64,000 bases of DNA from contig NC_079312.1 of NCBI RefSeq assembly GCF_029931775.1, positions 60,144,333 through 60,208,332 on the forward strand, written 5' to 3'. Below the pieces are notes generated by a model. The model had not been told where the DNA came from. It ran no database searches and was given only the letters and a program-made list of their open reading frames with translations. Source of the stretch: Euleptes europaea. Lineage: Eukaryota > Chordata > Lepidosauria > Squamata > Sphaerodactylidae. The position numbers and the translations under genes are program-made. Below are positions 23,037 to 34,800 of this stretch, piece by piece (positions within the stretch are counted from its first letter, which is position 1; each line of letters begins with the position of its first letter).

Positions 23037-23581
23037 AAAAGGGTACTGGGATAATAAACTGGGATTCTTTGAGTCTTAAGATAAAATGTGGTGATATGAT
23101 AAAGGATAAAACATTATAAAGGGCACTGTACTAGTTATGCCCATTTTGGCACAGCATCTTATAGGACAAGAGGGTAAGATGTATAAATTAAAGCACAAAT
23201 TTGCCTTAAAAAATTTTTTTTTTGAATTGTGGTATGCCAGCCTGTAACACTGATTTAACTGGTTGTAGAGTTCACTGGGATTTGACCATACTTACATTTG
23301 GCTGCACTGTGGTCTGCTGCATCATAAAAGGTACAGATCTAGTGTCTGCTACTGTTGGAAGCAGAGGACTGTGCAATGTTCCTTCGGGGGTGGGGTGGGG
23401 GTTAGAGGATAGTAGAGCTAGCAATGCTAGATGGATCATTTCCTGTAGCCTTCCTTTAGTCTGATCTGCAGCTGTCTCTGTGTTTACCCAGAATGCTACT
23501 CTTAGTTCCTTCCTTCCTGTCAATTTTCTTAAAAAGTAAGAAGCTTTGTGTGAACCTAATTCAATAAGCAGCATCCCTCAT

Positions 23582-23700
23582 TAGGGATGCCAACCTCTAG
23601 GTGGGGCCTGGGGATCTCCCGGAATTACAGCTCTTCTCCAGACTATCCCCGTCCACAGTGCAAACTAAGCTGTAATGCTAGCAGATACAAGGTTGCTTTC
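23582..23700. repeat. GTTGCCAACCTCC-type repeat fragment
   Basis: TTAGGGATGCCAACCTCTAG, GGGGCCTGGGGATCTCCCGG, AATTACAGCTCTTCTCCAGA: the left half of the family only. It lies between DNAH12 and ASB14. Confidence 0.6.
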
Positions 23701-24810
23701 CAACTTTAAATCATCTAATGGAAACTGCTCTTTAGAAAGCATGCCCTGTGCAGTTAGGATTTTTCAGAGTATCAGTAACCAAACAGTCTTTACAATTACT
23801 GTGCATTGAACATTTCAGCCTAATTACATCTGGAGTATTATGATAAAAATGCCTGGCTTTTAGTTTTCTTTTTTTACATGTCAGGATGGTGTCTCCAAAT
23901 ACAGCTAAACCTTGCGTAAGCCTCTGAGAGTAACCTGCACACAACAGGGTCTCGCGGTCTGGTATTTATAGTAAGTTGTTCATGCAAGAAACACAGATCA
24001 TTTTCCAACACATCGAGTCTAGCACTTAGCTTAAACACTTGCTTAGAGGATGAGGCCTTCTCTGTTTCAAACCTAGAGAAAAGGTGAGAAGAATTTATTA
24101 TATTGTCAAATTTTCCATCATTTCCATAAAAAGTTAACTAAGCTATCCCCAAAAGCAAAAACTAAAGATTTTGTTAATTGTATTTCAACTGTAATACAGT
24201 TGAATTGTTTATACGCTTAATTTGTTTAATATAACAATATTCTTTAGAGTAATATATTTAGTACTGAGTGAGTAGATAAATTTGTAATTAAAATTGCCTC
24301 TAATATGATGCTTAATTTAAAATGTTTGCAGTGTTTTTTCACTGCCATACTAAGCAGAGTTGCACCCTTCTAAGGCTACTGAAGTGTAAAATGGGCTATG
24401 AAGGTAAGTACATCAATTTAGGATTGCACTGATAGAAACATCTGTAAGTTATATATGAACAGGACAATTCTGAAGCTAGTCTTTTTAGGAATGTTGCCTG
24501 AATAACATGAGAAGGAAATCACAGTATTTACAATGTGCAGAGCAAATGCTCCTGTTTGTACAAGTAACCAGATCTGTACAGCAGATGTCACTGCTTGTCT
24601 ATCAGTAATCAAATCCCAGTCTTGTTGACAGACATTAAGTAGTAATAGTTATCTGGGAGTTTTATTCTGAAATTATTATTCCCCACCCCAGACACTGATA
24701 AGTCTAGGTCCTGAATACAGTAGGGAGCAGGTTGTGTGCGGCAGTGAAAACTGAGAAAAGGGGAAGAGGGTGGGATTCTATACATAGGAGCAAAGTGCAT
24801 GGGGGGGGGT

Positions 24811-25014
24811 AGGGATGCCAGCGTCCAGGTGGGACTTGCGGACCCCCTGGAATTACCGCTCATTTCCAGGCTACAGAAATAAGTTCTTCTAGATAAAATG
24901 GATGCTTTGGAGGGTGGCCTCTAGGGCATTGTACCGCACTGAGGTCCCTGACCTCCCCAGGCTCTATCTGCAAACCTCCAGGGATTTCCCATTCTGGATC
25001 TAGCAACCCTATCC
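24811..25014. repeat. GTTGCCAACCTCC-type repeat
   Basis: TAGGGATGCCAGCGTCCAGG at the left and GATCTAGCAACCCTA at the right, with GATAAAATGGATGCTTTGGA between. It lies in the presumed upstream region of ASB14. Confidence 0.65.
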
Positions 25015-25227
25015 CCCACTGGTGGCCAGGGGGGACCTGGCAATCCTTCAGGGGTAGGAAAAATGGGGAAGGACACTAGTGCCTTCATATATAGTTTGTT
25101 TCACTGCTCTGATCAGTAATTTGTTCTTTTGGTAATTTGCTCTTTAACATTATTTACTGTTTTAAATTTATAGAGGAACAGGTACATTTAAGAATGGCAG
25201 TTTTTAAGTAAACAAGGATTTATTTCA

Positions 25228-25325
25228 CTGATTACATACCTACCTACCTACCTACCTATCTATTTATCTATCTATCTATCCATCCACACACACACACACA
25301 CACACAGAAAGAGAGAGAGAGAGAG
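25228..25325 (+). repeat. Compound microsatellite (TACC)n(TATC)n(CA)n(GA)n
   Basis: Four adjoining simple repeats in about 100 bases, roughly 520 bases before the ASB14 start. Confidence 0.95.
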
Positions 25326-25848
25326 ATTTAATTTCTATTTATCAGACTTGCATTTCTGGCTTTACCAAATCAGAAGTAGAAGACTAAGACTAAGACTGAT
25401 GAACAATAATTTGTGAAGGTATAAATAAATGTGTTTAACCTGTCCTGAGTTTTCACAAGGTTCCAGTTTTATATGGAATTTTGATATTTTCCATCATGAT
25501 GCAATTTCTATTCTTGCTAAATGCAATGTTTGCATAGGCCTTAAGTTTTCAACTTCATTAATGATAGGAAATATCTGCCATTGGGTCAGCAATCAAAATG
25601 AAACTAAAAATATTTAATTCATTAACTGTTGTTTAAATCTCTGCTTTGGTTTCCTAGAAAATATGAGTTTATTATTGTCTTATTGATTGCAACATGTATG
25701 TCTCGCTTTTCTACTGTAAATGACAACCCAGATTGATTTATCATTATATATTTCTGCCAATTAGCTACTCAAACGTAGAAGAAATTGGATTTCAAGGATA
25801 ATTATTTATTCCCACCTGGTTTTGTGAGCTGAGCGATGTGGTTTTAAC

Positions 25849-28800
25849 ATGTACCGTGCTGCAGGTACATACGATGATTTTGATGATGACATTCCTACTC
25901 AATATGTCATTCAACAAAGTTTGCAGGATGCGCATAAGAGTGAGACGGTAACCACAGCAGAGAATGACAGGTATGTACATCCTTCTGGTAGAGTCAGGTA
26001 TGAGACAATTGGATAAGTCCATGTTACCTTTTAAACCCTGCTGCACAGAACTGGCTGCTGTGAACTGTTCATTATGTGTATTTTTTCCTCCATTTTGTAT
26101 GTTTGATTAGGTGAATAGTTGTGGTCATCAGTGTTTTGGCCAGGATCATAATAGTGTTGGAAATAATCCACACACCATTGAACACTTAAGAATTGACCTC
26201 CAAGAAGCTTAGAACAGCTGATGTATGTTTTCCAAATTGTCTCTCTGATGAGCTTCAACTGTAGAACTGCATCATGTGCCTTTAGACCATTCTCCAGGAG
26301 TATGCTTAATGCTTCCACTGAAATTAATGGGTTAAAAATGCTCAACTGTAGCGAGGTCATGTGCTTTTGCTTCAGATACCACTGGATGTCTAATTCTGCG
26401 TCGATGAGATATGGGGGATTAATTTTTTGATTTTTGTTTTGTTTTTCCAGTGCAGTTGGGAATACTACATATTTATTCTGCTTCATATGGCAGTTCAGTT
26501 ACTAAATGCTGGAGATCTGCAGTCAGATGGTGATTAATTGAAATCAAAACCAAATACAGTCCACACTTTAATAATTGTATAATACCAAATCCAACATATT
26601 CTTTTTTTTTTTTTTTTTTTTGTAATTTACTGGGGGAGGTTGTTAATCTTCAGTCATCTTGTGCCTTGTTGAGACTTCAGCTGTGGGAATGGGAGGGGGA
26701 GAGGGGAGAGTGAGTCAGCAGAGTGGGAGGCATGTTGACCAAACAGTAGAGTATATCTATGCTATGCTGATAGGATTCTGGGCATTGTGCTTCTCCCCAA
26801 CATTGTACTGTCAGGGATGGTTTTGTGGAAGTAGAATTAGTGCTACCATTTCTCTACTCAGGTTGAATACTTTTGCTGACAGACATATTTTCTTTTATGT
26901 CCGCACAATGAAAAGGGCTAGAGAATTACTTTTTTAAAACGCAAGCTTGGAATTTAGGGAGGAAACTGGGCAGATTTATGCTGGGACATGGTGTCCCCAC
27001 ATGCCTCCGGCAGCGTGCTTTTCTGTAATGCCTATGTGGATATTGTTGCTGCCTACCTTTGGGGTTTTTATTCACAAATTGAAGCAAAATAGACACTGAG
27101 TTAGGATTGCCAACCTCCAGGTACTAGCTGGTGATCTCCTGCTATTACAACTGATCTCCAGCCAATAGAGATCAGTTCACCTGGAGAAAATGGCCGCTTT
27201 GGCAACTGGACTCTGTGGCACTGAAGTCCCTCCCCAAACCCCGCCCTCCTCAGGCTCTGCCCCCAAAATCTCCCGCCGGTGGCAAAGAGGGACCTAGCAA
27301 CCCTACACTGAGCGCTCTGGCTCTTCGTTGATCACTAGACCCAGAGCCTCCCAACCTCATACATATTTACTTGGAAGATGGTATCAACGATTTCAGTGGA
27401 CCGGTGACAATACTGGAATGTTTCACAAGGCTTCTGCCATTTCAAGCTGCGTGGCTCTATTTGAGAGACCCCTAAAGGCTGCAAAGCTTAGTCAGACCTA
27501 CTTATTTTAAACTTATTGTTGTTTGTTATCTACACAGTAACAGCTACTCTTCCCTTCCATACTGTTTGCAATAAAGAACTAGCTGCAGCTAAATGTTATT
27601 GGTTAATCTAACCCAGAGAGATATGAATTAGAAATTAATGAAATAATTATTTGAGTCTGACCAATGAGATTGGAAACTGATGGAGAAGCTTTCAGTAATC
27701 TTTCTGAGAAAATAGTGGAGCAACGTTCCACAGTATGCTCTCTATATAAGCAGAATCAGGATATCAACCATCAATAAAAATAAACATCACTAGCTGCATT
27801 CTGAGCACTGTAAAAAGCCTTCATCACTAGGAAATGTCTTGAATCCACTAAATACAATTCATCATGTTAGCATGGTATGATGAATACCATTTTAACATCA
27901 CCTTTCTTTTGTCATCCTTCATTTCATTCTTCGACTTTGGATTTATAATTCCTGTGTGGGGGGGAGAAATAATTATTTTATGGTTAATTTTAATGATAAT
28001 TTGTTCTCATTGCAGATTTCATTTTACTACAAGTGCAAATCACAGAAAGATAATTACTGCCATTAGGACAGTTAAGTATATATTTTGGAGTCTCTCTGGG
28101 GTTTCAAACAGAAAGGGGAGTATTTGCTTTCCTTCATATCACTCGATCTTGTACTAAATAATTTAAAATAATCAGATGCAATGAGTTAGAGTTGCCACCT
28201 CTTGGAAGGCACAAATCTGAAAAAGAGCAGGTCCCACCAAGAGGCCAAGTCTGCATAGGGCCTTCTGGGCCAAGAAGGGATCAATAGGTTGAGCTCAGTG
28301 GGGCCAAAGAATAGAGCCACATGGCCAGGTCCAGAACTAAATGTTCAAAAGGTGGAACCTAGGGATTAGAGGAGCCAACAGAAAATACTAATTTATCTGA
28401 GGAGTACTGTGCTCTTTCCTCTCCCCCACCTTTCTCGGATTTTTTCTCGCTGGCTGAGGAAATACCAGGAGTGAAGAGAAGCAGAAAAGGCAGCCAAAGA
28501 TAGCTGCATTGTTTAGGGAAGATACATTAAAAGTACGAAAAGGACTGGGCTGAAAATAGTTAAAATTGGCTGCAAAGTAGGGCTGTTGATTCGGTTCGGC
28601 CCAAACTGAAAATCAGCCGAATTTCCCCTGATTCGGTGGTTTTTAGTTCGGGAGGAACCGAACTCAAAACTGGCGGGCAACCGGGGCCCCCGAATTCAGC
28701 GAGTTCGGGAGTTCGCGAATAAATTCGGCAAATTCGGGGCCGTCAGTAAGCAGCATAACCGTCAGTAAGCAGCATTCTCCTCCCCCGGCCAATCGGTGGC

Positions 28801-31800
28801 CAAGCTGGGTCTTCTTCTGGCCAGTCAGTCAGGATTGAGTACTGGAGGAATCAGCTGATGTGCGGCCCGGCCAGGGAGAGAGAGAGAGAGCGCGAAATCC
28901 TCGTGTGTGTGTGGGGGTGCTTGTGCACATTCGCTCCTTTCTGTGGCTGCAGGGGGCGTATTTTTTGGGGTACAGACACAAAACTTTCACTGGAGCTTCA
29001 GATGACGCTTCTTAAGATACCCCCCAAGTTTTGTAAACATTGGGTCAGGGGGTCCCAAAATATGGGCTCCCCCCTTTTTCTTTCCATGGCTGCAGGGGAT
29101 GCATTTTTGGGGGTACAGATCCCAAACTTTGAGCGGAGTTTCAGACCAGTGTTCTTAAGATACCCCCCAAGTTTTGTAAACATTGGGTCAGGGGGTCTCG
29201 AGATATGGGCTCTCCCCCTTTTCCCTCACCCCCTTTTTCCATTTATGTGGCTGCAGGGGGCGCTTTTTTGGGGATATAGCCCCCAAACTTTTAGCATAGC
29301 TTCAGTCAATTATTCTTAAGATACTACCCAAGTTTTGTAAAGATGGGTTCAGTGGGGGCAGAAATATCGCCTCCCCCCCTTTTATCTTTTCATGGCTGCA
29401 GGGGGCGCATTTTTGGGGGTGCAGATCCCAAACTTTGAGCGGAGTTTCAGACCAGTGTTCTTAAGATACCCCCCACGTTTTGTGAACATTGGGTCAGGGG
29501 GTCCCGAGATATGGGCTTTCCCCTTTCCCCTTTTCCCTATTGGGATGAATGGATCAGCCGATCCTGTGCATCTCCAGAGCAAAACGTCCCGTGCCTAATT
29601 GGAATCATCTTGGATTACAAGTCCTCTTCAGCCCCTCTTGATGGAACAGAAGACAGCCACAGTAAGACCCCTTTGGGGGCTTTAATCTATAATTTTTCTC
29701 CTGTGTATGTGTGTGTGGGGGGGGGAAGCAGAGTCTGTGTGTGTGTGGGGAGGGAGCAGTTTCTGTGGGTGGGGGGGAAGCCAAAGGGGGCTTTCGTCGG
29801 TTCTGCCTGGGGTGTGTGTTCCCCCTCGAGTCTCTCGCTCCCTGGTTTGAGGGGGGAGGTTTCAGTTGTGTGTTGCAAAGGTGTTGTTTAACAAGGTTGT
29901 GTTGTTTTGCAGTTGCTTTGGAAATTTCTCAGCTGTTGTCGGGGCTGGGAGCTTTGTGCTTGGGCGGCAAGCTCTGCTGGGAGATGCACATTAAGGGTGG
30001 GGGGGACCCCTTTCAGGGCCCATATCTCAGCCCCCCTTGACCCAATCTTTACAAAACTTGGGGAGTCTTTCAATAAACGTCCTTTGAAGCTCTGCCGAAA
30101 GTTTGGGACCTCTAACCCCAAAAATGCCCCCCCCCAGAGCCGCGGAAAGGCGCGATTGTGTTTTTAATGGCTTTATTCGGCCGAATTTTTTTCCGAAGTG
30201 GGGGAGTTCGGACTTCGGCATATCCCTAATCCGAACTATACCGAATTTTTTTTAATTCAACAGCCCTACTGCAAAGTTAGGTCTGCAAAGGTACAACATG
30301 GCAAGTTCCATTGCCTTAAAGGTCGCTAAACAAAAACTGGCATATTTACATTTTAAAAAATACAATAATATATAAAACTCATCTGGCAACCAGCCAGAGC
30401 AGGGAAGAAATGGTTGTGGTAGTGGGAAATGGCCAGTTAGCAACCCTACATTAAGCACATAATAAGTGATGAGAGATCAAACAGCGTACATGAAAGTGTG
30501 AACCAGTCAGGCTTATTGGGTTTAACAATGCTCAGAACTGTCTTTGGGTTTCAACTGTCTTATTCAGACATTTTACGCACTTAACAGGTGAAGAAGAGAC
30601 TTTGCTTAAGTTGATAAGCCACAGCTCTGCTTTTCAGGAACAAGATGGACACAGCTGCCTTCCTTTACATGAAGCTGCAGCCCAAACGAACAGGCATATC
30701 CTAGAAATAACTCTGAAAGGTAAAGCCCTCAGTGTGTTCTGAGAATCTTTATTAAACCCACCTTGCAAGCTCAGTTGGTATTGGAGCAGTTATCCCTTTC
30801 TTTTTTACTTTTTTATGTTATAATGATAAAAACAGAACATATACAGACTGTAATAAAAGTTGAGATTACTACAATTGACATAGAAGGAAACAAGCCATAT
30901 TCTCCTTTACAAATAAAACAGTAAACATATTTAGTAAGCACAGATATAAGCAAGATGTAATATAGAGTGCTAATTAATGATTATCTTAGTATTTTTATCG
31001 AAGATCTTAAGATTCTTTGATTAATTACAATATTTATATTTATCCATGTATTAAAATAATTTCTGACATGATATAATTGGAAAGACATATTAATTATTAG
31101 ATTATGTTTCTACTACAAATTACTAATAATTTTAAATTTTTACTAACTTTTCCCATATTAAAAAATTGAGTTTCATCTGCGTGGCTTCTATGCAGTCCCA
31201 CATTGGGGATTGCGCAGGCCAGCCACGGATAAGATTTGTCAGCTTCTAGCAAAATCGAAAGTGAGAGTGCTCCCCCTCCCCTCGTGGCATGCAGGCTTCC
31301 CGCCCAGTGGTCACATGACCTAGGGGGAGGGAGCACTCTCCCCTCCAGTTCTCTTTTTGCCACCACGGAGAGAGGACGTGTCTATAGTTTCTCTTCTACT
31401 GTTGTTATTGAATGGAGTCTAAGAAGGCTCCGCTTTTCAATCAATGTCCTCCTTGTGGCAGCAAAATGCGAAGACTTATTGCTACAAGGTTTGCCTCCTG
31501 AGGGAACGGCACATTCATTCCACCCTCAGAGCACTGAAGGCTTGTACTGATCGTCTGAAACTCTTCGTCTGGACTCTTCGTCTGAGAAGGCTCTTCTAAA
31601 AAAAAAAGGCTTGGCCCTGCAGGACAGACTTCCGCGGAGCCCGGAAGGAACCTCTCCTCAGGACGCTCGGCTGGACCCTCGAGGTATGTCTAAGAGTGCT
31701 AAATCCTCCTTTCGGTCATCAATCATTCTACCAGCCAAGTCCCTTGCCCCGGCTCCTTCAGACCATCGTCAATCTCCGTCAAAGTCGCCTCAACAGCGAT

Positions 31801-34800
31801 GGCCTCGACGTCATTCGACATTGAACTTCCCTCGGCGCAGAGCACCTTTGACCTCCTTGGCAGTGAGGGCCTCGAGGCCTTCGGGCGTCGAACTTCCCTC
31901 GGCACAGAGCGTCTTTGACCTCCTCGGCAGTGAGGGCCTCGATGCCTTCGACACCTACGCTCTCGGAGCCTACATCCTCGACGCCTATGCTCTCGACGCC
32001 TATGCTCTCGGCGCCTACACTCTCGGTGCCTACAGTCTTGGCACCTATGTTCTCGGCGCCTAAGGCCTCACCAATCCAGTTCGTCATTTGTCGCCCTCTT
32101 ACTCTGGGTCCAGGCGGCATAGAGGGACCCGTCATAGCAAAGACTCCCCCTGGAGATCCTCCCAACCAAGGTCTCCTTCTACATTAAAGGATATGGTCCA
32201 TTCTGAGTCCACTCAGTCTATGGTCTATGGTCTATGGTCCTCTCACCTGGGGACATTGCGGGGGATACTAAATCCCCCTGGGGGATGTGAGATTATATGT
32301 AGAATTGATCCGTCTGGCTAAGGTTCTAATATATATTCCCTCCCTGACGTCTCGGTTGACGACCATCATGGGTATATTGCATTCCTCAGAGGCAAGTCCT
32401 GCGGCCCTTCCAATGATTACAAGCATTTGGAGGTCGTCGATTCTAATCGGACCAAGCCAATCTTTCGTTCCCTCTTCATCAAAAGAGTTGAGAACTTTTA
32501 CAAGATCAGTCATGAGGACACTGATTTCCGTACCAGTAGCCTGTCCCAAATTCTATGGTGGTCAAAGCCCTGTCGGGCAAATATGGTTCATGTTCACTTT
32601 CCTTGCCCCTAAACTGGGAGGGACGCAGGCTGGATGCCTTACCCAGGAAAGTCTATACTCCCAGTGCCATTGGCCTTCATTTTTCTATTTCATGGCAATC
32701 TTGGCCAGATGCTAATATGCCTTCTGGGATGGAATTCATCCCAAATTAGTATCCTACCAGCAGACTAAACTGCTCGGAGCATAAACATGACCCTTGACAG
32801 ACAGCAGTTTATTGTGGCGCGTCATGTTGCAGCCCCTTCCAGCAAGGTCATGGCCTCGTCCATAGTCCTTCGGAGGCATGCATGACTTAGCTAGTCCAAC
32901 CCTCCGTATGACACTTGGTCGTATATCTAGGACCTTGCCCTTGAGGGCACCTCCGTCGCATATTGGGAACCCACCCTTTGAGGGCACCTCGCTCTTCAGC
33001 GATTACATGATGCCTTTCTTGATCTTCTCATGAAGGATAACCGCTAAATCCTTGGGCATCGCCCCCACTGTGCCAGCTTATAGCCAAGATACTTTGGCAG
33101 CCAGTCTCAACCATCCCGCCTATACAGGTACCAAGGTACCTTCCCCCTCCAATCTCATTTCTGCCCAGCAGGAGAGGAAGTTTTTGGGCACACCTAGACC
33201 CAGGAAAGGTCCTAGCCCATCTCTCAACCGCCCTACAAACCTAAGCATGGGTAACTAGACACTCAAGTGCGTTTCACAGTCCAATGGTCTCTTCGTACAG
33301 TATATGATGTCCATCACTGATGATAATTGGGTTCTCAGGCTAGTAAAGCATACATGCTTTGTTGAGCTCGGGACGCTCTTCCCTACCTCTTCCTGTTTGC
33401 ACTAAGTCGCCGGCTCCCGCCCAACTCCTACAGGAGGTTCAGGAACGTCTGGGGAAAGGGGCCGTCCGGGAGGTCCCCTCTGAGGATGGGACTACGGGTA
33501 TTATTCCCGTCTCTACCTAGTTAACAAAAACAGGTGGAGCGCCCCTCTCTAGACCTGGGGAATTGACGACGCTGTCAAGATCCACAAACTTATATGTTGC
33601 TCATATGTTAAATACCCAAGGTCCTGCCACTCTCAGATGAGCAGATGTGGTTTGCCGTTGGGCCGGCGTGATGCATATTGCACATTGCAATCCACAAAGA
33701 CTGCGGACGCTGTTGCGTTTTCTCTGCAAAGGCAAGCACTATGGATATGCAGTTCTCCCTTGGTAGTGCTACGGCACCTCACACCTTCAAGAAGTGCTTA
33801 TCTTTGGGAGTTACACACCTGGCCCTGCAGGGCTGTGTCAATTTCCATACTTAGACAACTGGCCAATAGCCGGTTACTCAGCTTGCCTTTGCTAGTCAGG
33901 TGGAAGTTTTATTCTCCATCCTAATCGACCTGGGCCTCCTGGTCAACTATAAAAGTCTCCATTGACCTGTTCTAAGGCCATAGATTTGTGGTACACACCT
34001 GCACTTGGCCACAGCTAGAGCTTACCTTCCAATACAGGGAATACGCTCCACTGAAAGTTAGTTAACCTGTTCTAGAAAAGGTTCCAAACGACCTCTAAAA
34101 TTCACTACTTGAGACTCATGGCTTTCTCCACTGCAGTTGTTGCCTTTGTTCGTTCACGAATGCTCCCTTTGTAAGCTTAGTTTTTCTGACAGCATTCCAG
34201 CCAAACATTGACCATCAATACAAAAAGCTGTCTATCCCTACATTGATGATTGCCTCGTTGGACTGGTGGCCCTCTTGGCCGGTGTTGCCTCTCAAACACC
34301 TGCTCCACAGGCTCATTTGTTCCTGATGCCTCCTTATCAGGATGGGGAGCTCATTGTACGGCCCATGGTGTATGGCCTGCTCAAGAGTCTACACTGCACA
34401 TTAACTTTCTTGAGCTTCATTCTATTAGGCTTGCTCTCTGTTCCTTTGCAGGGGTCCTCGAGGATTGACATGTTTAGGTCACAATGGACAGCACCACCCA
34501 GCACAAACTGGGCGGCACAAGGTCCATTTGCTGTGCACATAAGCCATGCAGTCTCGGACTGGCCATAACACATGGTTCCACTGTCACTGCCATTCACATC
34601 ACAGGCACAAGTAACATTCTCGAAGACTTCGTAAATTATCATCCTGACGATTGTCACAGACTCTCTGTAGACTCACGTTGTCTCCGTTATCTCTTCCTAA
34701 TCTGGGGCACCCCACAAATGTTTCTCTTGTGACTCAGCACAGTTCAGCGTGTCCTCAATTGTGCTCCAGAGTGGGGGTGAGCCCAGGCTTCATGGAGGAC

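Larger units (their letters stand above)
21018..25848. other. Intergenic region between DNAH12 and ASB14
   Basis: About 4.8 kb holding two SINEs, two or three MITE-like fragments and a microsatellite. No further gene was seen. The ASB14 promoter and any 5'UTR exon should lie here, but no TATA box or CpG island is evident. Confidence 0.5.
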
